Shown here one piece after another: positions 45,363 to 53,923 of a stretch of DNA of 64,000 nucleotides. The DNA comes from Planctomycetota bacterium (GTDB taxonomy: Bacteria > Planctomycetota > Phycisphaerae > Phycisphaerales > Phycisphaeraceae). The stretch lies in assembly GCA_016350165.1 (NCBI GenBank), contig CP066225.1:3038001-3102000 (forward strand), written 5' to 3'. The translations under genes and the position numbers were made by a program. The notes below the pieces were generated by a model. The model saw nothing but the letters and a program-made list of their open reading frames with translations, was not told where the DNA came from and searched no databases. Position 1 is the first letter of the stretch. The number at the start of each line of letters is the position of its first letter.

Positions 45363-45739
45363 GGTTTTGCCCTTTGGAAATAAGTAATGCTTGAAGGTCT
45401 ATATTAATGATGTGGTGGTGTTTCGTAAATTTATTGGGGTGTGTTTTTGTTTGGGTCCTCTATGAGGCCGGACTGGCCATTGAGGTGTTTCACTGTAGCG
45501 TATCGTCTGCATAACGATCGAATGGGTTGGGTTGTTTCACTAAAGCGTATCGTGGGTTGGGAACTTATGAAGACCGGCGACCTGTCAGGTCGCGGCTACT
45601 TGAGTTGTAGAAAGTATGTTGGTTGGAGTTTTGGGCGTTGGTGAGATGTTGCACTAAAGCGTATCGTTAGTTGTGAAACTGAATTTTTTGGTGGGGTGGG
45701 CTTGTGAAGTGCTTGTGGTGTTATTGTTTTGATGTGGGG
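45363..45739. repeat. intergenic cluster of short repeats between zinc-ribbon genes
   Basis: It holds a second copy of the palindromic CCTCTATG-core-CATTGAGG element (45455-45485), three copies of GTTTCACT..AGCGTATCGT (45487-45506, 45534-45553, and 45648-45667 with TTGCACT), and a separate hairpin GCGACCTG-T-CAGGTCGC (45578-45594). No gene is seen. The palindrome and a GTTTCACT copy also occur at 44071-44202. Confidence 0.75.
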
Positions 45740-46423
45740 TTAGTATTTGGGTTTGCGTGAGTATTGGTCTTTTAGACGCTTGCGGGATGAGTCTTGTTGT
45801 GGGGGTTGTGATTTTGCTTTGAGAAGTACTGGCTGCTTTTGCGGTGATTGCTTTTGAGGTTTGGGGGTTGTTTGCCTTTTATTTTTGGATTGAGGCTTTG
45901 CTTGTTGTTTGGGTTTTGATTTAGGTTTGTCTAACTGTTGATTAGATGATTTGGGTTCTTTGTTTTTATAGTTATGGTAGAGAACTTGGATGAGTTCGCC
46001 TGTGGTTCTGATGGTGAATGCGATGAGTGCGCCTGAGCCTATGACGAGAACGATGATGATGAGGATGTGGTTAGTTGATCGGAGTTTTGTGATTGTTTTG
46101 ATGGGGTCGAGGAAGAAGCCGAGACAGGTGAAGAATGCGGCGAAGATTGAGTAGAAGATGAGTGAATCGGAGGAATATTCTGCGAGATAGTTGGTGTAGA
46201 CGAGGTATGGTCCGACGAGAAGTGTGATGGAGGCGATGAGCAGAATGAAGTACATGAGTAGAGAGGGTAGTTGAGTGTGGTTTTGTTCGTATGTGGGAGT
46301 GATGGGTTGTGTGCCCCAGGCGCAGTATGGGCAGAAGCGTGGAGCGCCGGTGCCTGAGGTGTTGAGACGTGTGAGTTTATTGCAAAGTGGGCAGTGTTTT
46401 GGGCCTTGGGGTGAGTTGGGCAT
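45740..46423 (-). CDS. zinc-ribbon membrane protein with basic tail, tandem family member 3
   Basis: A 227-aa relative of members 1 and 2. The ribbon has Cys11-Cys14 and Cys31-Cys34 (CPLCNK...CPYCAWG), and three membrane segments follow (about 53-78, 85-108, 120-145). Unlike its sisters it ends with about 75 residues rich in Lys, Gln, Ser and Pro (from KEPKSSN on), a flexible basic tail that could bind nucleic acid or an acidic polymer. Function unknown. Confidence 0.7.
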   Translation of the reverse strand: MPNSPQGPKHCPLCNKLTRLNTSGTGAPRFCPYCAWGTQPITPTYEQNHTQLPSLLMYFILLIASITLLVGPYLVYTNYLAEYSSDSLIFYSIFAAFFTCLGFFLDPIKTITKLRSTNHILIIIVLVIGSGALIAFTIRTTGELIQVLYHNYKNKEPKSSNQQLDKPKSKPKQQAKPQSKNKRQTTPKPQKQSPQKQPVLLKAKSQPPQQDSSRKRLKDQYSRKPKY

Positions 46424-46533
46424 TGCTTTGTCCGGAAATTAGGAGTGAGAGAAACGTCTAAGCGTATGTTAGTGTTAAAGGGGCGGTGAGTAAATTGAGG
46501 TTTGAAGTGTGTGCCATGAAGGGGGATGGGTTA

Positions 46534-46566
46534 TAAAAAAACTGCGATTGTTTGGATCGCAGTTTG
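46534..46566 (-). terminator. rho-independent terminator of zinc-ribbon gene 4
   Basis: On the minus strand AACTGCGAT pairs with ATCGCAGTT around a 7-base loop, followed by TTTTTATAA. Confidence 0.9.
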
Positions 46567-46590
46567 GGGTTGGTTTGTTGTGTGGCTTAA

Positions 46591-47142
46591 TTATTTGAGT
46601 GTGCGGCCTAGCAGGGCAGTGATTGACCAGACGAGAAGTTTGCCGGGGATGAGGAGGATGGTGAGGATGGTTGAGGTTTGGTTTGTTTCGTCGTTGATCT
46701 TGAATGGGTTGTCGAATGCCCAGACGTCCCAGTCTTCGTAGATGCGAGGGTCTTCGAAATATGAGGCAGCGAGGTAGATGATGGCGAGTAGCCAATATGC
46801 GATGTGGAATGGGATGGGGAGTGAGGCACCGAATGGCCAGAGTGTGACGAAGAGTATGTAAGGGATGGCAAGGAGGACGGTGGAGGCAATGAGAGAGAGG
46901 CCGATGCGGATGTATGAAGGTAGGATGATGTATTGGGTATTCATATGATGCTGCTCCTCTTGAACGATCCCCTTGCTAAGGTCGGCTGCTTTATCTTTAC
47001 CCCATCCACAATCGGGGCAATAGAATGCTTTTGTTTCGTACTTCTTAGGGTGGTGTACTTCGTGGACTTGATGGTTGCATTTGGGGCAACGCATCTGTGC
47101 GGTTCGGTCGGCATGTTGTTGTGGTGTGGTTAGTTGTGTCAT
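46591..47142 (-). CDS. zinc-ribbon membrane protein, tandem family member 4
   Basis: A 183-aa member with longer N-terminus: Cys19-Cys22 and Cys42-Cys45 (CPKCN...CPDCGWG), then membrane segments (about 68-92, 100-122, 150-175) and LLIPGKLLVWSI in the third. It has its own terminator downstream, so it is transcribed separately from members 1-3. The shared CxxC...CxxCGWG and IPG features mark common ancestry. Function unknown. Confidence 0.7.
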   Translation of the reverse strand: MTQLTTPQQHADRTAQMRCPKCNHQVHEVHHPKKYETKAFYCPDCGWGKDKAADLSKGIVQEEQHHMNTQYIILPSYIRIGLSLIASTVLLAIPYILFVTLWPFGASLPIPFHIAYWLLAIIYLAASYFEDPRIYEDWDVWAFDNPFKINDETNQTSTILTILLIPGKLLVWSITALLGRTLK

Positions 47143-47428
47143 GTTGCTGTCTCATGATTTTCGATGGATGCAGTGATGCTGCAAAGATGCGAAAACGGCT
47201 CTGCTACAAGATGAGACTGAAGGCTTGCAATTGAACCCAAGAGTAAGTCGGTCAATGTTTATCGTTGTTGAAATGAGTGATGCGTTAATGTGTTGGAAGC
47301 GAATTGGTATACGTGCGGCTGATCTTGCTATCGATACAGACGTGGTATCTGGATTCATATTAGCATTAGAGTGGTGAGAATTGGAGTAGAATTTTTGCGA
47401 AGTTAGGGTGAGAAATGCTGGAGAGGTG
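47143..47428. other. gap between zinc-ribbon gene 4 and the DAHP synthase terminator
   Basis: It should contain the promoter of the zinc-ribbon gene. An open frame on the minus strand at 47152-47463 overlaps the terminator and is not a gene. Confidence 0.3.
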
Positions 47429-47470
47429 TAAAAAAATTCACACATGCGCCGAATGGGGCACATGTGTGAA
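47429..47470 (-). terminator. rho-independent terminator of DAHP synthase gene
   Basis: On the minus strand TTCACACATG pairs with CATGTGTGAA, with inner pairing TGCC/GGCG, and runs into TTTTTTTAC. Confidence 0.92.
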
Positions 47471-47526
47471 GTTGTTAACGGTTTATCTACATGGATTGCA
47501 CAAAAATTGCTTGTGCAGGTGAGTGG

Positions 47527-48600
47527 TTATTTGTTTGAGAGTTTGAGGTAAGCGTCACGAAGGATTTGTTCGGTTTTGCCCCATCCGATGCATTGGTCGG
47601 TGATGGAGACGCCGTATTTGAGGTCTTTGAGGTTTTCGGGGAGTGATTGGCTACCTTCTTTGAGGTTGGATTCGATCATGGCACCGATGACGGGTGAGTT
47701 GCCGGTGAGTTTTTGGTCGATGACGCTGTTCCAGACGATTTGCTGGTTCTCTTGTTTTTTGCCTGAGTTTGCGTGTGAGCAATCGACGAGGAGGTTTGGA
47801 GAGAGGTTGGCTTTTTTGAGGTTGTCTGCAGCGTTTGCGACGGAGACGTGATCGTAGTTTGGTCGGTCGGAACCGCCGCGAAGGATCATGTGGCCGTGTG
47901 GATTGCCTTTGGTGACGATGATGCATGTTGCGCCGTCATCGTCGATGCCGATGAAGTGGTGTTTTGATTTTGAGGAACCCATTGCATCGACAGCAACTTG
48001 TGTGTCGCCGTTGGTAGCGTTTTTGAAGCCGACGGGCATTGAGAGGCCGGAGGCCATTTGACGGTGGGTTTGTGATTCAGTTGTGCGTGCACCGATGGAT
48101 GCCCATGAGACAAGGTCGTCGATGTACTGAGGTGTGTATGGGTCGAGCATTTCGGTGCCGGTGGCGAGGCCGAGGCAGTTGATGTCGAGGAGGAGTTTGC
48201 GAGCGCGGCGGAGTCCTTCGGACATATCGAATGTGCCGTTGAGATGTGGGTCGTTGATGAGACCCTTCCAGCCGACGGTTGTGCGTGGTTTTTCGAAGTA
48301 AACACGCATGACGATGTAGAGCTTGTCTTGATATTTGTTTTTGAGCTCGACGAGTTTTTGAGCGTATTCCATCGCGGCTTTGGTGTCGTGGATGGAACAT
48401 GGGCCGATGACGACGAGGAAGCGGTCATCTTTGCCTGTGAGGATGTCCTGGATGACTTGTCGGCCTTCGAGGACGGTTTTCATTGAGCACTCGTTGGCGG
48501 GCAGCGCGGCTTTGAGTTCGCGCGGCATGACGAGGGTTTGCGTGTTCTCAACGTTAACGTTGTGTGTCTGTTCGAGCATGATTTCGGAATCGTTATTCAC
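47527..48600 (-). CDS. 3-deoxy-7-phosphoheptulonate synthase (DAHP synthase, AroF/G/H type)
   Basis: A 357-aa class I DAHP synthase joining phosphoenolpyruvate and erythrose 4-phosphate, the first step to aromatic amino acids. Motifs include VVIGPCSIHD, YFEKPRTTVGWKG, NPHGHMILRGG and VDCSHANSGK, the AroAI-alpha set. The open frame runs to 48795, but the GTG at 48600 has AAGGGAG 7 bases upstream and gives the family-standard length. The 65 extra codons upstream are low-complexity and not protein. Which of AroF, AroG or AroH it resembles in feedback control cannot be judged here. Confidence 0.95.
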   Translation of the reverse strand: MNNDSEIMLEQTHNVNVENTQTLVMPRELKAALPANECSMKTVLEGRQVIQDILTGKDDRFLVVIGPCSIHDTKAAMEYAQKLVELKNKYQDKLYIVMRVYFEKPRTTVGWKGLINDPHLNGTFDMSEGLRRARKLLLDINCLGLATGTEMLDPYTPQYIDDLVSWASIGARTTESQTHRQMASGLSMPVGFKNATNGDTQVAVDAMGSSKSKHHFIGIDDDGATCIIVTKGNPHGHMILRGGSDRPNYDHVSVANAADNLKKANLSPNLLVDCSHANSGKKQENQQIVWNSVIDQKLTGNSPVIGAMIESNLKEGSQSLPENLKDLKYGVSITDQCIGWGKTEQILRDAYLKLSNK

Positions 48601-48838
48601 GTTTGATCTCCCTTGTGAATCGAGCCTTACATGATAACACTGTGTGGGGTGTGACAGAAATCGGAGGGAGGTGTGTTCATGAATTTCTTGCAAATAGTGG
48701 TTTTTTAGGGGTTTAGAGGAGGTTTTGGGTACTAGATGGGGAGTGGGAGGTGAGGTGAGGGGAATGAGAATTTTGTGACAATTTGATGGATGCAAGCTCC
48801 TCAGGGTTAAGGCGTTAGATTACAATCGTGAGGCCCAA

Positions 48839-50323
48839 ATGGTGATTTGCGAGATTCGTGTAGTTGGCCGCGGGGTCGATAGCGTGATTGCAGATTCGTC
48901 AGGTGATATTGCTGCTGATGCTTTGTTTATGCTGTGTGAGTGTGATGATGCAGGCAGTTGTCATGAGAAGGTGGACTCGTTGGCAAGAATTATTCCGGAT
49001 ACAGAAGTAATCTCTTATACAGATCTTGGTCGTCGGCGTTTGTCGAACGAGGATGCTTTTCATACGGATGAGCAGCTGAATCTGCATGTGGTTTGTGATG
49101 GGATTGGTGGGCAGCCATCGGGTGAGGCGGCGTCGCAGATTATTGCATACTCGATGGGGCATATGCTGCGGCGTGAGTTTGCGAAGTTGACGTCGATGGA
49201 TGAGGTGGGGCTGCATGGGATTCTGAAGAAAGTAATTGTGAATGTGTCGCGTGAGTTGTATCTGAACTCGCATCACATCCCAGCTTTGAAGGGCATGGGG
49301 GCGACGGTTGTGGGGATGCTAGTGCATGCTGAGACGGCGCATATTTTTAATGTTGGGGATTCGAGAGCATATTTGTATCGAGGTGGGGTGCTGCATCAGA
49401 TCAGTAATGATCATACGCGGCAGTATCGTCATTATGATTCGATTACGGATACGTTGGCTGATGAGAATGCGAAAGAGCGTCGGTTGCTGTGTGGGTACAT
49501 TGGGTCGCCGAGAGAGGCGAAGGCTTATGTGACGGCGGTGCGGTTGCAGGTGGGTGATCGTTTGATGCTTTGTACGGATGGTGTGACGGACCCGGTGAAT
49601 GATGATGTGCTCAAGCGGATTTTTGAACAGCAGTATCCGGTGACTGATACGGCGCGGCTGATGGTTGAGGCTGCGAATAGAGCAGGGGGGCCTGACAATA
49701 TTACGGTGACGATGGTTGAGTATCGGGGGGCGCGTGAAGCGATGGATGCTGATTTGGCTGGTGGGTATCCGCCTGTGACTGATTATCCTGCTGAGCAAAT
49801 GGTGAAGCGGTTGTTCGATCAGTTGGCAAAACTGCAGCATGATTTGCGGATGCTGTATGACTATGCGGAGGAATGCCGGTCGATGAATCAGATCGGCGCG
49901 TTTGCTGCGATTAAGCGATGGTTGGGAGCTGAGCTATATGCGAATTTCTTGTCGATGTCGCCTTCACGGAATCCGGTTCATGCGTTTCATCATGCGTTTG
50001 TATTGGAGCAATCGCCTTGGCGTAAGGCGTATCGTGAGCATATGAGTGAGTTGCAGCCGTTGGTTGAGATGGCGTGTTCGGGGAAAGTGCAGTTATCGTA
50101 TCTGATGCATCCGCATGATACTGCGAAGATTGTGAGCACGCTTTGGAATGATTGGCGTCGTGTTGAAGGGATGTATTTCAAGGTGGCGTCGAGTGAGCCA
50201 CACCCGCGGCATGACCAGATGATCAATAAGTTGATTGAGCATATGGCGCAGTCGGTGAATACGTTGCGCGGGTTGTTGGAATTCTTCCCGTATTACATGC
50301 GGCCTGAGGTTGCGGCGAAGTAA
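48839..50323 (+). CDS. PP2C-family protein phosphatase with novel C-terminal half
   Basis: A 494-aa cytoplasmic Ser/Thr phosphatase. The PP2C domain spans about 58-300: LGRRRLSNEDAF (Glu71, Asp72), VCDGIGGQPSG (Asp87, Gly88), GMGATVVG, FNVGDSRAYLYRGG, LCTDGVTD and GGPDNITV, so all metal ligands are kept. The 55 residues before it are not recognised. The last 190 residues are helical, charged and rich in His (HAFHHAFVLEQ, MHPHD, HPRHDQM), with no family I know. A GAGG precedes the ATG. It probably reverses protein phosphorylation by a kinase encoded elsewhere. Confidence 0.88.
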   Translation: MVICEIRVVGRGVDSVIADSSGDIAADALFMLCECDDAGSCHEKVDSLARIIPDTEVISYTDLGRRRLSNEDAFHTDEQLNLHVVCDGIGGQPSGEAASQIIAYSMGHMLRREFAKLTSMDEVGLHGILKKVIVNVSRELYLNSHHIPALKGMGATVVGMLVHAETAHIFNVGDSRAYLYRGGVLHQISNDHTRQYRHYDSITDTLADENAKERRLLCGYIGSPREAKAYVTAVRLQVGDRLMLCTDGVTDPVNDDVLKRIFEQQYPVTDTARLMVEAANRAGGPDNITVTMVEYRGAREAMDADLAGGYPPVTDYPAEQMVKRLFDQLAKLQHDLRMLYDYAEECRSMNQIGAFAAIKRWLGAELYANFLSMSPSRNPVHAFHHAFVLEQSPWRKAYREHMSELQPLVEMACSGKVQLSYLMHPHDTAKIVSTLWNDWRRVEGMYFKVASSEPHPRHDQMINKLIEHMAQSVNTLRGLLEFFPYYMRPEVAAK

Positions 50324-50389
50324 AACAGAGGTGAGTTGCTTCTATATATAGGTATGTTGTTTTGGGTGGCTTGGCTAATGTGTGCGCAT

Positions 50390-50418
50390 AAAAAAACCGC
50401 AGACCTAAGCCTGCGGTC
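50390..50418 (-). terminator. rho-independent terminator of TolC-like gene
   Basis: On the minus strand ACCGCAGG pairs with TCTGCGGT and runs into TTTTTTTATG. Confidence 0.92.
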
Positions 50419-50432
50419 GGATTGGGGGGTTA

Positions 50433-52229
50433 TTATCTTGATAGTAGTGGCTCAGGTGTGAGCGGTGCGGTGAGGTAGTTCTCGAAGACGATACCATCGC
50501 GGTGAAGGAGGGTACCCATTTCTTCGTAGAGTGTGCTGATTGCGTTGTTGTAGTTGATGAGTGATTGCACTTCCTGAGTTTCAGCGTCGGCGAGACGTTC
50601 CTGAGCACGAAGTTTGAGGTCGAGCAGGAATTCAGGGGTTAGTGCGACGCCTGCAGCTTCCTGCTCTTCGATTGCACGAAGGTTGTCAGCGGCGGCGAGT
50701 CTTGCGGCACGAGTTGCACCGATCAGTTCGTAACTTGTAAGTAGTTCGCGGAGTGCGTCTTTGACTTCAAGGACAGCGATCTGAGCGAGTGCCTGGTATG
50801 CGACGACTGATTGCTTACGTGCAAGGATAGATTGCTGGTAGAAAGCGTCAGGGCCACGGTTACCGATAGGCATTTCGAAATTGATTTGAGCGATGTAGTC
50901 AACGAAGTCGAGGTCGAAGATGTCGCCATAACCTGCGGCTGGGTTGTTGGCTTCAGCACCGGAGAGTGTTGAGCCGAGTGTTACGTTGAGGATTGGGAGG
51001 CGGCCGTTTTCGGCGACACGCTGCTGAATTGAAGCGTCTTTAATGTTGTAAAGCGCGATTTGCAATTCAGGTCTGTTCTGGAGAGCGGTTGTGATTGCAT
51101 CCAGTAGTGAGAATTGAAGTGGCACATCGACAGGCCAATCGACTGGGATGATGAGTGTTTCGTTTGCAACAGGGAGCTCAGGCGAGTTGATGAGTTGCTT
51201 GAGTTGGTCGGAAGAATCGCGGACGAGTTGACGTGTTCTGATAACGTCAGCACGGCGAAGCTCGACGAATGAATTTGCTTCTGTCAGGCGGACAGGATTA
51301 ACGTCAAAGTTTGCACGTTCCTGCAAACGATCGCGGTCGTTGATGGTACGTTCGAGGAGGCGAGTTTGAATGAGGAGTGCTTGCTTGTTGAAGGATAGCA
51401 ACCAGTATTGTGCTTCGACTTCAGCAGCGAGTGTGATGAGCTGCATGCGAAGGTTTTGTCTTGCAGATTCGAGGGCGTTGCGTGCGAGTATGATGTTTGC
51501 ACGGTTGATGTCAGCACCAAAGCCACGGAGGAGTGGTTGGGTGAGGTTGACGGTGATGTTGCCTTCGAAGAAGTTGGAGGTTGTGCCGCCGAAGGATGAG
51601 TGAGTGTGATCAAGTGAGGTTGAGGTGGTGACTTGGCCGCCTGTGATGAGTTGCTTGTTGATGCCTGTCTGGAAGTTGTATTGTTCCTGAAGCGAGGCAC
51701 CTTCCTGGCCAGCAAAAGTATTGCCGAAGTTCGGGTCGGCAGTACGCGTGTATGCGGTATTAAAGAAGAAGTTTGCATCAAAGAAAGCTTCAGCTTGTGT
51801 GAGCTGTGTTTCAGTGATGGCAGGTGTGTAGCGAGCGGTTTGCAGGTCGAGGTTGTTCTTGACTGCGAGTTCGATGGCTTGTTGAAGTGTGAGTTGAACC
51901 GCGAGTTGGGTTTCGTTGCCGAGGAGGTTTTGGCCTAGGATGAGTTCGTCTTCACGATAGGCTTCGATGCCTGAAATACTGTTGAGTTCAGCAGCACGCT
52001 CGATGGAAAGTTCTTCGACAACGTCAGATGGTGTGCGTTGTAGTTCGATGACCGGGCCTTCAGCGATGGCGTCGATCTCTGTTGTGTATGAGGAGAGCAG
52101 CTGGCGCTGCAAAGCTTTTTCGTCCGCTTGGTCGAAAGGTGTGGTGCATCCAGAAATCGTGACCGCTCCAATGACGGCGGTAATGATGCCACTGCGATAC
52201 GCTGCGTTCTTGGCTGCGCTGTGTCTCAT
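50433..52229 (-). CDS. TolC-family outer-membrane lipoprotein
   Basis: A 598-aa outer-membrane channel protein. The lipobox TISGC puts the acylated Cys at 28. Two repeats of the TolC fold follow (about 100-330 and 350-590), with regular long helices and coiled-coil heptads. It is expected to be the outer exit duct for an RND pump or type I exporter, but no inner-membrane partner lies beside it; only a TolC-like protein and a phosphatase are near. It is larger than the second TolC-like protein at 54940. Confidence 0.85.
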   Translation of the reverse strand: MRHSAAKNAAYRSGIITAVIGAVTISGCTTPFDQADEKALQRQLLSSYTTEIDAIAEGPVIELQRTPSDVVEELSIERAAELNSISGIEAYREDELILGQNLLGNETQLAVQLTLQQAIELAVKNNLDLQTARYTPAITETQLTQAEAFFDANFFFNTAYTRTADPNFGNTFAGQEGASLQEQYNFQTGINKQLITGGQVTTSTSLDHTHSSFGGTTSNFFEGNITVNLTQPLLRGFGADINRANIILARNALESARQNLRMQLITLAAEVEAQYWLLSFNKQALLIQTRLLERTINDRDRLQERANFDVNPVRLTEANSFVELRRADVIRTRQLVRDSSDQLKQLINSPELPVANETLIIPVDWPVDVPLQFSLLDAITTALQNRPELQIALYNIKDASIQQRVAENGRLPILNVTLGSTLSGAEANNPAAGYGDIFDLDFVDYIAQINFEMPIGNRGPDAFYQQSILARKQSVVAYQALAQIAVLEVKDALRELLTSYELIGATRAARLAAADNLRAIEEQEAAGVALTPEFLLDLKLRAQERLADAETQEVQSLINYNNAISTLYEEMGTLLHRDGIVFENYLTAPLTPEPLLSR

Positions 52230-52512
52230 GGGCTGTGTTTCTTTTCGTAAAAAACGGTTTGGTTACTGACAACACTCGAGCGTACAGTGTACGAAGTTAT
52301 ACAAATCACGCAATTCCAAATGCCTGATTTCGCATGATTAAGTTAGTGTATATACTCAGTAAAAACACTTAAATCATTATGTGTAAAAGCTTTATGTTGT
52401 TATCGGATGGATACGGTTTGGTAGTTGATAATCTGTTATGTGAGGATCTTGAGGGGAAGATGCTCGAAGGGTAATGTGGTGAGAGCAAGTCATGTTAAGT
52501 CGGGAGCGAGCG
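52230..52512. other. divergent gap between TolC-like and RDD genes
   Basis: AT-rich, containing the promoters for both divergent genes. I see no repeat or RNA. Confidence 0.3.
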
Positions 52513-53232
52513 ATGAAACAGGTATGCCAGTTGTGTGAGAAGCAGATCAAACGGGGGCTGAAATGTGAGATGGAAGGGCAGATTCTGTGCTGGGGCTGTC
52601 GGAATGAGCTTGTATATGGGCGGTGTATGGCATTTGTGATCGATTGTGTCTTGTTGATGTTTGTGGCTGGTGCTTTGATGCTGTTTGTTTCGTATAGTCT
52701 GCCGACGGTTGGTTTTCTGTTTGGAATGGATTTCCCACGTCATATTGATGAGACGATTCTGGGGAACGTGACAGTCGCAGCGATCTTCATGTTGCTGTTT
52801 TTGATTAAAGATGGGTTTGGTGGATACTCATTGGGCAAATATCTGGTCGGGCTTCGTGTGGTTGATCGGTATGACGTGAACAAGCCGGCGGGACTTTGGC
52901 GGTCGTTTTTGAGGAACTGGATTTTGCTCATTATGCCTATGGTTTTGATCGTCTCGCTGCAGCTGAGAAATGGTCGTAGGTTTGGCGATGGTTGGGCGAA
53001 GACGCGCGTGATAAATCAGAAGAAGGTTTGGACCCCTTTTGATGCAATGGACCCGAGGTACTATGAGTGCGGTTATGATCTTCGTGGGCTTAAAGGATCA
53101 TCGTGTCTAGAGTGTGGCGGACAGATAAGTACTGAAAATATAGAGCGAATCGAAGCAAGTAGGCTGCAAAGTGAGTTGGCAGTTCATGATTCTGGTGAGG
53201 TTGAGGAGAGTGACGATTTGTCTAACACATGA
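52513..53232 (+). CDS. RDD-family membrane protein with zinc ribbons at both ends
   Basis: A 239-aa protein. The N-terminus has Cys pairs (CQLC at 5-8, Cys18, CWGC at 26-29), followed by the RDD domain with RCMAFVIDCVLL (the Arg-Asp motif) and three membrane segments (about 38-62, 80-100, 130-150). The C-terminal ECGYDLRGLKGSSCLECGG is a zinc ribbon of a kind widespread in planctomycetes. GGGAG before the ATG at 52513 makes that start better than 52492. Function unknown; some RDD proteins are ion-handling membrane proteins. Confidence 0.82.
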   Translation: MKQVCQLCEKQIKRGLKCEMEGQILCWGCRNELVYGRCMAFVIDCVLLMFVAGALMLFVSYSLPTVGFLFGMDFPRHIDETILGNVTVAAIFMLLFLIKDGFGGYSLGKYLVGLRVVDRYDVNKPAGLWRSFLRNWILLIMPMVLIVSLQLRNGRRFGDGWAKTRVINQKKVWTPFDAMDPRYYECGYDLRGLKGSSCLECGGQISTENIERIEASRLQSELAVHDSGEVEESDDLSNT

Positions 53233-53426
53233 TTAGACTTGTTCTTTTAAGGTGGAATAACTGTGGGCAAATGGTTCATAGCTTAAAAGTGGATAAATAA
53301 TCACACTTTTTTTGCAATCTTGTGTTATCGTAGCTTCATCCCCCATGTTATTTAGACGATGTAAATAATGTCCCCGGAGCGGGGGATACCTTTCAGAGAA
53401 TCATCAGAACCGGAAGCAGAGCTGTC

Positions 53427-53828
53427 ATGCCTATACGAAGCTGCGATCAATGTAGTTGTGGTCAATTCGCCACGCCTCAAAATTCGAAAACCTGTTGTGG
53501 CCAGATCAGTACTTGTCCACTCAGTAAGGCAGCAACCGATCGGATTGAAGAGCGTTGCTTGTGGGCACAAGGCGAACTACGTGAAACTGATGTGCCATCT
53601 GATTTTGGTCTTGCGATCACACTTGTAAGACACATCGAGGAAGGCGTCATTCCGTTGTTTGTAGAAACGATTGATGATGCGATTAGCACCAATCAAGCGC
53701 AGCGAATTTTGAGACGATTCCTTGCTGACTCACCCGTACTTGTGCGTTCTTGTCATGGCGAAGATTTGCTGCAAGACGTTCATGATGCGGATCAATACCT
53801 CACGCCTTACCTAGGCATGATCGCTTGA
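53427..53828 (+). CDS. small Cys-rich protein of unknown function
   Basis: A 133-aa protein beginning MPIRSCDQCSCGQFATPQ...TCCGQISTCPL: eight Cys in the first 31 residues, a pattern that suggests metal or Fe-S binding. The rest is helical and acidic. Codon use in this frame is normal, while an overlapping frame (53368-53628) gives an unlikely translation. GGAAG lies 10 bases before the ATG. I do not recognise a family. It is at the end of the G-rich segment and in front of a bidirectional hairpin. Confidence 0.65.
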   Translation: MPIRSCDQCSCGQFATPQNSKTCCGQISTCPLSKAATDRIEERCLWAQGELRETDVPSDFGLAITLVRHIEEGVIPLFVETIDDAISTNQAQRILRRFLADSPVLVRSCHGEDLLQDVHDADQYLTPYLGMIA

Positions 53829-53866
53829 GTTGGATGAATAAATATAGAAGAACAGGATAATAGTAC

Positions 53867-53894
53867 AACCGCTCTTCCTCCTTGGAGCGGTTTA
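53867..53894. terminator. bidirectional stem-loop between convergent genes
   Basis: AACCGCTC pairs with GAGCGGTT around a 10-base loop, followed by TTTAC on the plus strand. It sits between the small Cys-rich protein and the radical SAM gene. Confidence 0.7.
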
Positions 53895-53923
53895 CTTATG
53901 CGCATATCGTGATGTTATAGGGC

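Noticed and set aside
45578-45594. Perfect GCGACCTG-T-CAGGTCGC palindrome as a terminator
   Set aside because: Single-base loop and no U-run; listed among repeats instead.
48601-48795. 65-codon N-terminal extension of DAHP synthase
   Set aside because: Low-complexity, no ribosome-binding site, and a GTG with a strong AAGGGAG at 48600 gives the normal protein.
53368-53628. 86-codon frame overlapping the Cys-rich protein
   Set aside because: The other frame (53427-53828) is longer, has normal codon use and a plausible Cys-rich N-terminus.
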